Origin: Clostridium uliginosum
GTDB lineage: Bacteria > Bacillota > Clostridia > Clostridiales > Clostridiaceae
Direction of reading: 5' to 3'
Assembly (NCBI RefSeq): GCF_900112485.1
Contig: NZ_FOMG01000014.1
Coordinates: 30,294-94,293 of the forward strand
DNA: 64,000 nucleotides
The position numbers were made by a program, and so were the translations under genes. How positions within the stretch are numbered: position 1 is the stretch's first letter; every line of letters starts with the position of its first letter. Below, piece by piece: positions 15,936-25,613 of the stretch. The notes below the pieces were generated by a model. That model searched no databases, was not told the origin of the DNA, and saw nothing but the letters and a program-made list of their open reading frames with translations.

Positions 15936-17411
15936 TTGAGTAATTCAGAAAAAGAGGTAAAAATAAAAAAACAAAAAAGTCCTTTTGAAATAAGGATGCA
16001 GTTTTTTGGTTTACCACTTGCACTTATATTATTTGCAATAATTTTTACAATGACAACACCAAATGGACTTTCTTATTCAGGGAAGATGGCAATGGGGGTA
16101 TTCTTGTTTGCATTAACATTATGGATAACAAACAGTATACCTAATTATGTAACAGCACTACTTACTATAGTTCTTTTACCATTAACTGGTGCTTGGGATG
16201 AAACTCAGGTTATGGGAGTCTTAGGATATGAAGTTATCTGGTTAACTTTTGCGGCTTTCATAATAGCATCTGGTATGGAAAAGAGTGGTCTTGCCAAAAG
16301 ATTAGCATTATTTCTTATTACTAAATTCGGAAAGAGTACTAATAGTATATTAGCATTGCTTATGGCAACAAACTTTTTAATAGCTTTTGTTGTTCCATCA
16401 ACAACTGCTCGTGCTGCTATGATGTTCCCTATAGTAATGTTAGTAATAGAAGCTTTCCATGTTAATTTAGATGATCCTAAAAATAACTTTGGTAGACTAT
16501 TAGCATTACAAGGAATTCAGTCAAATAACTTATCAACAGCTGCCATATTAACTGCTACATCTTCACAAATACTTGCAGTTAGTTTTATAAGAGATCTTTC
16601 AGGTCATGAAATTTCATGGGGTGAATGGTTTATGGCATCAGCACCAATAACTATACTTACATTAATAGCTTCATTTTTTATAGGTAAGTCATTATTTAAG
16701 GTGCATAATAAAAAAGTAACTGAAGAAGATATGAAAAAAATTAACGATCAATATAAAAGTCTTGGCAAGATGTCAATAATAGAAAAGAAATCACTTGCTA
16801 TATTTGCTTTCACAGTTATTATGTGGGCATTAGATAAGGCACAACTTAAAATATTCGGATTTAGATTAAGTTTGGTTATGGTTGCAATACTATCAGCAGC
16901 ATTATTCTTCATGCCTTATATAGGAATATTAAAGTGGAAAGAAGCTAAGATATCATGGAACTTATTAATATTTGCATGTGGAGCATATGCAGGTGGAGTT
17001 GCATTAAATGATACTGGAGTTGCATCATGGGTACTGAATAGTATATTTACATCTTTAGGAATCGAGAATCTAAGTTTCTATGCACTATTTGCAGTAATAA
17101 TGTTTATTTCAAGTTTCAGTCATTTAGTATTCACATCAAAAACAGTAAGAACAATAATACTTATACCAACAATAATAGCAATAGCAAAAACATCAGGTTA
17201 CAATCCAGTTGCTCTTGCATTACCAGCAGCATTAACTATTGCAGATACAATTACATTACCACCAAGTAGTAAGGTTAATCTTATATATTACAATACTGGA
17301 TACTTTAGTGTATTACAGGAACTGGTTTATGGATTACTTGTGTTATTAGTAAAATGGGGAATTTTAATAGTTGCTTCATTTACTTGGTTTAAATTATTAG
17401 GAATAGTTTAG
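15936..17411 (+). CDS. DASS/SLC13 family sodium-coupled dicarboxylate (or related anion) transporter
   Basis: This 491-residue membrane protein has about 11-12 membrane segments and belongs to the divalent anion:Na+ symporter family, which includes succinate, malate, tartrate, citrate and sulfate carriers. The second substrate hairpin is visible as LTIADTITLPPSSKVNLIYY, and the earlier TATSSQILAVSF belongs to the first. The start is a TTG behind GAGGAG; the ATG just upstream runs into a stop. It heads a probable three-gene operon with an exported anchored protein and an ApgM-like enzyme and is divergent from a LysR regulator. The substrate cannot be told from sequence. Confidence 0.88.
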   Translation: MSNSEKEVKIKKQKSPFEIRMQFFGLPLALILFAIIFTMTTPNGLSYSGKMAMGVFLFALTLWITNSIPNYVTALLTIVLLPLTGAWDETQVMGVLGYEVIWLTFAAFIIASGMEKSGLAKRLALFLITKFGKSTNSILALLMATNFLIAFVVPSTTARAAMMFPIVMLVIEAFHVNLDDPKNNFGRLLALQGIQSNNLSTAAILTATSSQILAVSFIRDLSGHEISWGEWFMASAPITILTLIASFFIGKSLFKVHNKKVTEEDMKKINDQYKSLGKMSIIEKKSLAIFAFTVIMWALDKAQLKIFGFRLSLVMVAILSAALFFMPYIGILKWKEAKISWNLLIFACGAYAGGVALNDTGVASWVLNSIFTSLGIENLSFYALFAVIMFISSFSHLVFTSKTVRTIILIPTIIAIAKTSGYNPVALALPAALTIADTITLPPSSKVNLIYYNTGYFSVLQELVYGLLVLLVKWGILIVASFTWFKLLGIV

Positions 17412-17423
17412 GGGGGAAATGAT

Positions 17424-18167
17424 ATGAAAAAACTACTGACTGTATTACTAGCATTAACTTTAATAATTTTACCCGCAGAGCAAGTTTTTGCGGCAGATAA
17501 AGATGGAAAGTTAATTTCTATAGAGGATGTAATTACTAAAAATGGAGAAAATGCAAATATAAAAGAAAGTATAACAGCTATAACAGATTCAAATGGGAAG
17601 GTAGATTTTCCATCTTATAAAGATAGCAAAATAAATAAAATTACAATAGAAAATGGTACACAAAATGGAGATGTTGAACTTATAAAAAATGGGGATATAG
17701 AATATAACTCATTAAATTTCACAGAAAAAAATAAGGAAGTTAAGTTTTCCATTGAAATCATACAAGAAAAAACTTATGTAGAAAAAGCAGCTAAGATAGG
17801 AAGTACATTTCCTCAAAATGTAAAGTTAATTGAATTTAAAGAGAAAAATAATTCACCTTTAAATATTGAAAATTATACAATTAATTTAGCAGCTCCTAAT
17901 GGATATGAACTTTTACATATAGTTGACTTTAATCCTGAAAAGCAATATGAGGTTTTTCAAAAAGATGGACAAACTTTTGGAAAGTTTGAATTTAAAAAAG
18001 TTAAATGTGGATCTGACATGAAACTTTCAATTAATGTGTATAACAAAAATAAAACCTTTAATTATATAGTTTGGGCATTAGCAATTGTAATTTCAATATT
18101 ATTTATGATTAAGAATAGAGATTTATTAGAAAAGGCTAAAGAAGAAAAATTAAAGACTAAAAATTAA
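17424..18167 (+). CDS. Exported membrane-anchored protein of unknown function
   Basis: I do not recognise this 247-residue protein. It has a cleavable signal peptide (MKKLLTVLLALTLIILPAEQ, with cleavage likely after VFA). An extracytoplasmic domain rich in beta-strand-like segments follows to about residue 210. A single membrane helix (YIVWALAIVISILFMI) and a Lys-rich cytoplasmic tail end the protein. The start codon lies 12 bases after the transporter stop and behind GGGGGGAAA, so it is in the same operon. It may be an accessory or substrate-presenting subunit of the transporter; this is inference from position alone. Confidence 0.75.
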   Translation: MKKLLTVLLALTLIILPAEQVFAADKDGKLISIEDVITKNGENANIKESITAITDSNGKVDFPSYKDSKINKITIENGTQNGDVELIKNGDIEYNSLNFTEKNKEVKFSIEIIQEKTYVEKAAKIGSTFPQNVKLIEFKEKNNSPLNIENYTINLAAPNGYELLHIVDFNPEKQYEVFQKDGQTFGKFEFKKVKCGSDMKLSINVYNKNKTFNYIVWALAIVISILFMIKNRDLLEKAKEEKLKTKN

Positions 18168-18203
18168 AAAAACTAAGAATAAATAGTAGGTAGGTGAATA
18201 AAT

Positions 18204-19457
18204 TTGAGAAAAAGACAAGGTATATTAATAATATCAGATGGGCTAGGGGATAGACCTAATAAAGAGTTAAATGGCTTAACTCCACTTGAAAAAGCAAATA
18301 CTCCTAATTTAGATAAATTAGTAGCTGAAGGTATATGTGGAAATGTATATCCAATATCAGCAGGTATAAGAGTTGGTACTGATGTAGGTCATCTTGAGAT
18401 ATTTGGATATGATAGCAATGAAGTTTATCCAGGTAGGGGACCTCTTGAAGCTATAAGCGCTGGGATAGAGATTGATGATGGAGATATTGCTTTTAGAGGT
18501 AACTTTGGAACTATAGATGAAAATAATATTGTTATTGATAGAAGAGCTGGTCGTATTAGAAAAGATACAGATTTATTAGCAAATTCATTAAATGGAATGA
18601 TATTAGAAGATGGAACAGAAGTTTTAGTTAAGGAACTAACTGATCATAGAGTAGCTGTTGTCTTAAGAGGTGAAGGATTAGGAAAAGAAATAATTTGTAC
18701 AGATCCTGGGACAGCCTGTGAAGGAGAAAAATTAGTAAAACCAATAGCAATAGATGAAAATGATGTTAAAAGCAATAAAACAGCAAAAAATCTTCTTGAA
18801 TTTACAATGAAAGCAAATAAAATATTAAAAAATCATCCAGTTAATATAAAGAGAATTGCAGATGGAGAAGAAGCTGCAAATATAATTTTAACTAGGGGTG
18901 TTGGGCAAAAGAAATACATGCCGAAAATAACAGAAAAGTTTGGAATTAAGGCAGTATGTATAGCTGGAGACAAAACAGTTTATGGTATTGCAAATTTAGC
19001 AGGGATGGAAAAATATGCAGAAGATGACTTTACTGCAAATTTTGATACAAACATAGGTAAAAAAGCTAAAAAGGCAGTAGAATATATAAATAAAGGTTAT
19101 GATTGGGTTGTAGTGCATGTTAAGGCAACAGATCTTGCAGGTCATGATAATCTACCTTTAAAAAAAGTGGAGGTTATAGAAAAGATAGACAAGATGGTTG
19201 GTTATATATTAAATAATGTAGATAAATCAAAATGCTATATAAGTTTTACAGCTGACCATTCAACTCCATGTGAAGCAAGAGATCATACTGGAGATGGAGT
19301 TCCAACTATAATATGGGGAGAAGATGTTAGAAAAGATGATGTTAAGGTAGCTGGAGAGAAGTATTTTATGAATGGTTCTTTAAATAACCTTACTGCAACA
19401 GATATTTTCATGTTGCAAATGGACTTTATGGGCTTTACTAAGAAAAGAGGAGCATAA
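18204..19457 (+). CDS. ApgM-like alkaline-phosphatase-superfamily phosphomutase (archaeal-type iPGM family)
   Basis: This 417-residue protein belongs to the archaeal-type cofactor-independent phosphoglycerate mutase family. Metal-site motifs are ISDGLGD (Asp12) near the N-terminus and FTADHSTPCEARDHTGDGVP towards the C-terminus. The usual Ser nucleophile motif GSD..HL reads VGTDVGHLEIFGYD here, placing Thr59 at that site. Other superfamily branches (nucleotide pyrophosphatases, phosphonoacetate hydrolase) use Thr, so activity on phosphoglycerate is not certain. The start is a TTG behind AGGTGAA. It closes the DASS operon and is distinct from gpmI at 52.7 kb. A terminator follows. Confidence 0.8.
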   Translation: MRKRQGILIISDGLGDRPNKELNGLTPLEKANTPNLDKLVAEGICGNVYPISAGIRVGTDVGHLEIFGYDSNEVYPGRGPLEAISAGIEIDDGDIAFRGNFGTIDENNIVIDRRAGRIRKDTDLLANSLNGMILEDGTEVLVKELTDHRVAVVLRGEGLGKEIICTDPGTACEGEKLVKPIAIDENDVKSNKTAKNLLEFTMKANKILKNHPVNIKRIADGEEAANIILTRGVGQKKYMPKITEKFGIKAVCIAGDKTVYGIANLAGMEKYAEDDFTANFDTNIGKKAKKAVEYINKGYDWVVVHVKATDLAGHDNLPLKKVEVIEKIDKMVGYILNNVDKSKCYISFTADHSTPCEARDHTGDGVPTIIWGEDVRKDDVKVAGEKYFMNGSLNNLTATDIFMLQMDFMGFTKKRGA

Positions 19458-19521
19458 AGTTTAAATAGTGAACTGTTCCCACATTAAGTGGATATTGTTT
19501 TAAAAAGCGAGTTATTTTTAA

Positions 19522-19558
19522 GCCACATTCCTATATTCAATAGGAGTGTGGTTTTTTT
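19522..19558 (+). terminator. Rho-independent terminator after the ApgM-like gene
   Basis: CCACATTCCTAT pairs with ATAGGAGTGTGG, followed by TTTTTTT. Confidence 0.88.
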
Positions 19559-19631
19559 AATACCAGTCAAATATCAATGAATATATTCATTAATAGCCTT
19601 AAATAAAGTGTCTACATCTTAACATATAGCC

Positions 19632-19660
19632 AGTCTATTATTTTCTTTCATGTGCCTTAA
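19632..19660. repeat. Repeat family A, right-end fragment
   Basis: AGTCTATTATTTTCTTTCAT and then GTGCCTTAA match the family A right end; no left end is present. The remainder of the gap before prkA shows nothing else I can name. Confidence 0.7.
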
Positions 19661-19757
19661 ATATTATGTGTTAACTTAAAATTACAGTTTTCTTTCTTTT
19701 TTTGTCATACACACGGCTTTGATCTGAATATATTTTAATAAAAAGGAGGGCGTATTT

Positions 19758-21680
19758 ATGGACTTCAAAAAATTTATAGAAACAGATAGAGAGAATTGTA
19801 ATAAGAAAAAGTTTGAAGGAACTTTTTTAGAGTATTTAGAGATAGTAAAAAAAGATCCAGATATATCTAAGCTTTCACATAAAAGGGTTCATGACATGAT
19901 TGTAAAAAGGGGAATAGAGGAACTAAAGGCAGAGGAAAATCCTAGAATAAGAAAAATCTATGGAAATGATTCAATAAGAAGATATGGATTTTTTAAAGAT
20001 GAGTTTTATGGAATTGATAAAGTTATCATGAAACTATGTAATTACTTTAAGTCTGCAGCAATGAAAGGGGAAGAAGCAAGACAAGTTTTATATCTTGTTG
20101 GTCCCGTTGGAGCAGGTAAGTCATCCTTAGTTGAAAGTATAAAAAGTGCATTAGAAGAATGTGAACCAGTTTATTCATTGAAGGGATGTCCTATGCATGA
20201 AGAACCACTGCATCTTATTCCTAAGCACTTAAGACCTAAATTTGAAGAATTATTAGGTATACAAATAGAAGGAGATTTATGTCCAGTATGTAAATATAGA
20301 TTAACTAATGAGTTTAAAGGCAAATATGAAGAATTTCCTATTGAAACAACAGATTTTTCTATAAGATCAAGAAAAGGAATAGGGGTAGTACCACCAGTTG
20401 ATCCTAATAATCAAGATACTTCAATTTTAAATGGTTCTATTGATATTTCAAAAATGGATTTATATTCAGAAGATGATCCAAGAATATTTTCATTAAATGG
20501 TGCTTTCAATGTTGGAAATAGAGGACTCGTAGAATTTATAGAAGTTTTTAAGAATGATGTTGAGTATCTTCATACAATAATTACTGCCACTCAAGAAAAA
20601 TCAGTACCTTCACCTGGTAAAGGTTCTATGATTTATTTTGATGGGGTTATATTAGCTCATTCTAATGAAGCAGAATGGAATAAATTTAAATCAGATCATA
20701 CAAATGAAGCTATATTAGATAGAATAGTAAAGGTTGAAGTTCCATACTGCTTAGAGTTAGATGAAGAAATAAAAATATATAAAAAGATATTAAATAGGAG
20801 TAATTTTAAAGCACATATAGCACCTCATACTATTGAAACTGCAGCAATGTTTGCAATTCTTTCAAGATTAGCATTTTCAAGTAAGGTTGATCTAATTACT
20901 AAGTTGAAAATTTATAATGGGGAAGAAATAGTAGAGAAAGGAACTACAAAGAGGATTGATATTTTAGAACTTAGAGAAGAAGCTGGGCAATATGAAGGAA
21001 TGAAAGGAATAAGCACAAGATTTATTGTTAAGGTAATAGATAATGCACTTTCGGATTCAGAATATGACTGTATTAATCCATTAAGTATTATGGAGAGCTT
21101 AATAAAATCAGTTAAAGAAATGGATATTGCAGCTGATGATAAAAAGAGATATTTAGGCTTTATACAAGATACCATAAGAAAAGAATACAATAAGATTTTA
21201 GAAAAAGAAATTACTAAGGCATTTATTGTTTCATTTAGAGAACAAGCTGAAAGTTTATTTAATAATTATATAGATAATGCAGAAGCATATGTAAATAAAA
21301 ATAAAATCAAGGATTCATCTACCGGGGAAGAGCTTAATCCAGATGAAGAATTTATGAGAAGTATTGAGGAACAAATAGGTGTTTATGATGCTTCAGCTAA
21401 AGGATTTAGAAGCGATGTTACTTCATATATGTTCTATATAATTAGAAAGGGTGAAACGCTTGATTATACTTCATATGAACCATTAAAAGATGCTATAGAA
21501 AAGAAACTAATAGCTTCAGTTAAGGATTTGTCTAGAATTATAACTAAATCTAAGGTGAGAAATGAAGAACAAGCAGAAAAATATAATTCTATGGTAGATG
21601 AAATGCAAAAGAGTGGATATTGTCTTCATTGTTGTGATGTGATTTTAAAATATGCTGCTAACAATTTGTGGAAGGATTAA
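19758..21680 (+). CDS. prkA: PrkA family serine protein kinase / AAA+ protein
   Basis: This 640-residue cytosolic protein has an AAA+ core with Walker A GPVGAGKS (115-122) and a C-terminal kinase-like domain, the PrkA/YeaG architecture. In Bacillus PrkA influences sporulation; in E. coli YeaG acts in nutrient stress. The ATG follows AAAAGGAGGG. It is the first gene of the conserved prkA-yhbH-spoVR set: yhbH begins 8 bases after the stop, and spoVR follows. A 90-base frameshifted copy of its 5' coding region sits 5 kb upstream at 14.7 kb. Length and motifs are intact, so the gene here is functional. Confidence 0.93.
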   Translation: MDFKKFIETDRENCNKKKFEGTFLEYLEIVKKDPDISKLSHKRVHDMIVKRGIEELKAEENPRIRKIYGNDSIRRYGFFKDEFYGIDKVIMKLCNYFKSAAMKGEEARQVLYLVGPVGAGKSSLVESIKSALEECEPVYSLKGCPMHEEPLHLIPKHLRPKFEELLGIQIEGDLCPVCKYRLTNEFKGKYEEFPIETTDFSIRSRKGIGVVPPVDPNNQDTSILNGSIDISKMDLYSEDDPRIFSLNGAFNVGNRGLVEFIEVFKNDVEYLHTIITATQEKSVPSPGKGSMIYFDGVILAHSNEAEWNKFKSDHTNEAILDRIVKVEVPYCLELDEEIKIYKKILNRSNFKAHIAPHTIETAAMFAILSRLAFSSKVDLITKLKIYNGEEIVEKGTTKRIDILELREEAGQYEGMKGISTRFIVKVIDNALSDSEYDCINPLSIMESLIKSVKEMDIAADDKKRYLGFIQDTIRKEYNKILEKEITKAFIVSFREQAESLFNNYIDNAEAYVNKNKIKDSSTGEELNPDEEFMRSIEEQIGVYDASAKGFRSDVTSYMFYIIRKGETLDYTSYEPLKDAIEKKLIASVKDLSRIITKSKVRNEEQAEKYNSMVDEMQKSGYCLHCCDVILKYAANNLWKD

Positions 21681-21688
21681 AATAGCAT

Positions 21689-22864
21689 ATGGCTATATTT
21701 AGGGATAATACAGATAATCAAGTAGATCACGACAGAGCGATAGAGGATAAAAGAAGACATAGACAATTAGTTGAAAAATCAATAAAAGAAAATTTAGGAG
21801 ATATTCTATCAGAAGAAAGTATATTAGGTGAAAGTAAAAACAAGAAGTTTAAAATTCCGATTAAGAGCATTAAAGAATATCAATTTGTGTATGGAAGGAA
21901 CTCTAAGGGGGTAGCAAGTGGGACTGGTGAGGAAAAACGTGGAGATAAGATAGATAGTGGGGGTAAGAATAAAACAGGCAAAGGAAATGCAGGAGCTGGA
22001 AATAATGAAGGCGATGAGGTATATGAAACAGAGATTACCCTTGAAGAGCTTCTAGAGTATATGTCAGATGAATTAAACCTACCTAATTTAGATGAAAAGA
22101 AATATTCGGAAATTTTTAGTGAGAATTGTGGTAAAAAAAAGGGATATCAAAGACACGGGATAAAACCTAGGCTTGCAAAGAAAAAAACAGTAATGTGCAA
22201 GATAGCAAGAAAGCAAAGTAAGAAGAGAGCATTGATGGAAACAAGTCAAGGTTACAAGTTAGAGAGGTTTCCATTTAGAGAAGAAGATCTTAGATATTAT
22301 AGGGTTAAATTAAAACCTAAGAAGGCTAGTAATGCAGTTATGATATTTATTATGGATGCTTCAGGATCCATGGATTCAACAAAGAAATACTTAGCAAGGT
22401 CATTCTTTTTTGTATTATCAAGATTTTTAAAGAGAAAGTATAACAATATAGAATTTGAGTTTGTATATCATACTACAATTGCTAAAAGAGTGAGGGAATA
22501 TGAATTTTTTCATAAGTCTGAATCTGGAGGAACTTATATATCCAGTGGCATTATAGAAGCTTTAAGGTTGATAGATGAAAAATATCCTCCGTCTGAATGG
22601 AATATATACCCTGTATATGCTAGTGATGGTGATAATTGGTCAGAAGATAATGTAAGAGCTATAGAATCAGTTAAAAATATATGTAAGGTGAGTAATATGT
22701 TTGGATATGCAGAACTTCTTCCATCAACATATACTCAAACTATGTATCACAAATTTGATAAAGAAATTAAAGAAGAGAACTTTGTATCGGTAATAATTAA
22801 GGAGAAAAAAGATTTATGGGAAGCACTAAAGGTTATGCTTAAAAAGGAATTAAAGGAGGAGTAA
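21689..22864 (+). CDS. yhbH: YhbH/YeaH family sporulation-associated protein (VWA-like)
   Basis: This 391-residue protein belongs to the UPF0229 YhbH/YeaH family. A metal-ion-dependent adhesion-site motif DASGSMDS lies in the C-terminal half, followed by the [16 protein letters not shown] stretch of a von Willebrand A fold. The N-terminal half is highly charged with a Gly/Lys-rich linker (about residues 70-115). In Bacillus yhbH is expressed during sporulation. The start codon is close behind the prkA stop with only a weak ribosome binding site, which suggests translational coupling. It works with PrkA and SpoVR by conserved association, not by known mechanism. Confidence 0.9.
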   Translation: MAIFRDNTDNQVDHDRAIEDKRRHRQLVEKSIKENLGDILSEESILGESKNKKFKIPIKSIKEYQFVYGRNSKGVASGTGEEKRGDKIDSGGKNKTGKGNAGAGNNEGDEVYETEITLEELLEYMSDELNLPNLDEKKYSEIFSENCGKKKGYQRHGIKPRLAKKKTVMCKIARKQSKKRALMETSQGYKLERFPFREEDLRYYRVKLKPKKASNAVMIFIMDASGSMDSTKKYLARSFFFVLSRFLKRKYNNIEFEFVYHTTIAKRVREYEFFHKSESGGTYISSGIIEALRLIDEKYPPSEWNIYPVYASDGDNWSEDNVRAIESVKNICKVSNMFGYAELLPSTYTQTMYHKFDKEIKEENFVSVIIKEKKDLWEALKVMLKKELKEE

Positions 22865-22866
22865 GC

Positions 22867-24237
22867 ATGAGTTATAGCTTAAGGGATATTGAAGAGTGGA
22901 ATGAAAAGATAGAAAAGAAAGCTAAAAAATATGGATTAGATTTTTATAATCAAGAATTTGAATTTATAGGTTTTAATGAGATGATAGGGTATGAAGCTTA
23001 TGTAGGAATGCCATCAAAATATCCACATTGGAGTTATGGTAAGGCTTATGAGAGAAATAAAATGCTTTATTCCTTAAATCTTACAGGACTACCTTATGAG
23101 ATGGTAATTAATTCTGATCCATGTTTAGCATATTTAATGAAGGAAAATACATTATTACTTCAAATATTGACTATGGCTCATGTATATGGTCACAATGATT
23201 TCTTTAAAAATAATAGATTGTTTAAAGAAGCCACCAATGCAAAGTATACAATTGAAATGTTTAAATTAGATGCGGACATTATACGTGGATATATTAATAA
23301 TCCAAGCATAGGATATAAGCAAGTAGAGAGAATATTAGATGCAGCTCATGCTATAAGATATCAGATTGGAAGAGTTATTGGTATGAAAAAACTTTCTGAT
23401 GAGGAAATGAAAGAAAGTATGATAAAAGATTATGAGAGAAAAATGGATAATAGGGGAGTATTGGATTATAATGATGAAATTCCTTTTCCAAATATAGAAA
23501 AGATACCAATAGAGCCTGAAGACGATGTGGTTGAATTTATAATTAAATATGGAAAATTAAAAGAATGGGAAAAAACAATTTTAAAGATAGTAAAAAGAGA
23601 AACAGAGTACTTTATTCCACAAATTGAGACCAAGATAATGAATGAGGGGTGGGCAAGTTATTCCCATTATAATATTTTAAAAGAATTAGACTTACCACAA
23701 GACTTATATTTTGAATTTTTAAAAAGACATAATGATGTAATAGCACCAATGGTTGGGGGAATAAATCCTTATTATATTGGATTTAAAATCTATGAAGATA
23801 TTGAAAAAAGGTATGGAAAAGAAAAAATATTTGAAATAAGAGAAATTGAAAGGGATTGTTCTTTTTTAAGACGATATTTAACTAAAGAATTATGCGAAGA
23901 ATTAAATTTGTTTCAATATAATAAACGAGCATTTGATACGGTTATTGAAGAGATTTCAGATGAAGATGGATGGAAAATAATCAGAGATAACTTAAGTTAC
24001 ACTTGTGGTATGGGAAATATCCCATATATTAGGGTTTTGGATTTAAATGTCAAAGACTATACATTAACATTAGAACATGTTTTTGATGGAAGAGAGCTAG
24101 AATTTTCTTATGCAAAGGAAACATTAAGATATATACAAGAGCTTTGGGGAAAACAAGTTAAATTAATTACAACAGGCATTGATAAAAAAGAGATAACCTT
24201 AACTTGCAATATTGATAAAAAAATTACTATTTATTAA
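22867..24237 (+). CDS. spoVR: SpoVR family protein
   Basis: This 456-residue SpoVR/YcgB family protein was originally linked to spore cortex formation in Bacillus. Visible conserved blocks are PHWSYGKAYE, AHVYGHNDFFKNN, the ASYSHYNI segment (NEGWASYSHY) and NPYYIGFKIYEDIE. His and Glu residues in these blocks look like a metal site. The ATG is two bases after the yhbH stop, and the AAAGGAGGAG ribosome binding site overlaps the end of yhbH, so the genes are tightly coupled. No clear terminator follows; the downstream gap is repeat sequence. Confidence 0.93.
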   Translation: MSYSLRDIEEWNEKIEKKAKKYGLDFYNQEFEFIGFNEMIGYEAYVGMPSKYPHWSYGKAYERNKMLYSLNLTGLPYEMVINSDPCLAYLMKENTLLLQILTMAHVYGHNDFFKNNRLFKEATNAKYTIEMFKLDADIIRGYINNPSIGYKQVERILDAAHAIRYQIGRVIGMKKLSDEEMKESMIKDYERKMDNRGVLDYNDEIPFPNIEKIPIEPEDDVVEFIIKYGKLKEWEKTILKIVKRETEYFIPQIETKIMNEGWASYSHYNILKELDLPQDLYFEFLKRHNDVIAPMVGGINPYYIGFKIYEDIEKRYGKEKIFEIREIERDCSFLRRYLTKELCEELNLFQYNKRAFDTVIEEISDEDGWKIIRDNLSYTCGMGNIPYIRVLDLNVKDYTLTLEHVFDGRELEFSYAKETLRYIQELWGKQVKLITTGIDKKEITLTCNIDKKITIY

Positions 24238-24482
24238 AAACTAGACTCACATTTGCTTTTGTTTAGTAAGTTCAAGAAACCAAATGTAGAATGCCCACAG
24301 GGAAAGTTCTGTTAGCAAAATACAAGATTTGGAATATCACTTTTGGACTTTAGGGGAAACTCGACTCATATGCATTCGCTGAGTAAGTTCAAGTACCCAA
24401 ATATGAAATGCTCACAGAGAAAGTTCGAGAAACCAAATATAAAATTTGGACTCTTACTTTTGGACTTTCACTTAAGGAACAA
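24238..24482. repeat. Repeat family B-related interior sequence
   Basis: Tandem-like blocks such as AAACTCGACTCATATGCATT, GCTGAGTAAGTTCAAG and AATATAAAATTTGGACTC also form the interior of family B copies at 38.3 and 59.8 kb. The family ends are missing. A 62-codon open frame inside it is not a gene. Confidence 0.7.
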
Positions 24483-24586
24483 AAAAAACTTATATGAATA
24501 TTTTAATATAGGACAAGGTATTAAAAAATAATAATATAATTTATTAACTTTTTGATAATGCCTAAATAATATTATAGGAGAGGAAT

Positions 24587-25126
24587 ATGAACCTAAAGGA
24601 TAGTAAAACTGAAAAAAATTTATATAAGACATTTGCAGGTGAATCTAGAGCAAGAAATACTTATGGACTATATGGAGAAAAAGCTAGATTAGAAGGCTTT
24701 AGACGGGTTGGACAAATATTTGATGAAACAGCTGGAAATGAATATGCTCATGCGAGGGAAGTATTTAAGAGATATTTAAACAAGGTTAAAACTACAGAGG
24801 AAAATTTAATAAATGCAGCTTTAGGAGAAGCAAATGAAAGCAATAATCTTTATAAGGAATTTGAAAAAGTAGCAAGAGAAGAAGGTTTTGTAGAAATTGC
24901 AGATTTTTATAAAGAACTTCAAGAAGTAGAAGGTAATCATAAAAAAAGATTTTTAGAATTAGCAGAAAAGATTAAAACAGGAACTATGTTTAAGTGTAAA
25001 GATGAATGCTATTGGCAGTGTATGAATTGCGGATACATCCATGAGGGAATGGAAGCACCAATGTCATGTCCACTATGCAAATATCCAAGGTCATATTTTA
25101 AACAAATATACAATGAGGAACAGTAG
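24587..25126 (+). CDS. rbr: Rubrerythrin
   Basis: This 179-residue non-haem iron peroxidase reduces hydrogen peroxide in anaerobes. The N-terminal ferritin-like domain has the di-iron Glu/His motifs AGESRARNTYG, DETAGNEYAHARE and QEVEGNHKKRF. The C-terminal rubredoxin domain has CMNCGY and CPLCKYP, four cysteines for one iron. The ATG follows TAGGAGAGGAAT. A small hypothetical gene follows 17 bases downstream with its own ribosome binding site and may be co-transcribed. Confidence 0.95.
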   Translation: MNLKDSKTEKNLYKTFAGESRARNTYGLYGEKARLEGFRRVGQIFDETAGNEYAHAREVFKRYLNKVKTTEENLINAALGEANESNNLYKEFEKVAREEGFVEIADFYKELQEVEGNHKKRFLELAEKIKTGTMFKCKDECYWQCMNCGYIHEGMEAPMSCPLCKYPRSYFKQIYNEEQ

Positions 25127-25143
25127 AATAGGAGGAATAATAT

Positions 25144-25368
25144 ATGTTTTATAAATTTCCAAGTGATTTTCTAGTTCCTGTTCTTTGTGTTGATGATTTT
25201 AAAAATGATGTTGATAAACCTAATGATGTAAGAAATAGAAAATGTGTAATAACAGAAGAACGTGATATGTTGTTAAGTCCACTTGAAGAGGGAGTAGAAT
25301 ATATTACAATGAAAAATTTGTGGAATGAATTAGATGAGGAGTATGCAAATAACGAAACTGAAAGGTAG
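25144..25368 (+). CDS. Small hypothetical protein
   Basis: This 74-residue protein is not recognised. It is acidic, with no membrane segment or signal peptide and one cysteine (Cys15). A clear ribosome binding site (AGGAGGAATAAT) precedes the ATG and the frame lies 17 bases after rubrerythrin on the same strand, so it is likely real and in the same transcript. A terminator follows at 25443. Confidence 0.6.
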   Translation: MFYKFPSDFLVPVLCVDDFKNDVDKPNDVRNRKCVITEERDMLLSPLEEGVEYITMKNLWNELDEEYANNETER

Positions 25369-25442
25369 ATAAGGTATATGACGCAAAATATACGTTGTAT
25401 CTTTGAATTGTTATTTATTTGAATATGCCTAACATTAAAAAG

Positions 25443-25492
25443 AGGCTGTTGCAAAATGATTTTTCAAATCATTATAGGCAACAGCCTATTTT
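25443..25492 (+). terminator. Long hairpin terminator
   Basis: AGGCTGTTGC pairs with GCAACAGCCT, with an inner AATGATTT/AAATCATT stem, followed by ATTTTAT. The GGCTGTTGC ends resemble insertion-sequence-derived hairpins. Confidence 0.75.
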
Positions 25493-25613
25493 ATATGCAT
25501 ACTGGCTTGTTATTTTTAAAAATATGCTTTAAATAGACATACAATTGAACATAAAAATTGAAATTTAATAATATATTAGTTATTGAATAATAAATTTATA
25601 GGGATTTAAGATT

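Noticed and set aside
24343..24531. A 62-codon plus-strand open frame after spoVR
   Set aside because: It lies wholly in family B interior repeat blocks, lacks a ribosome binding site and its sequence recurs at 38.3 and 59.8 kb.
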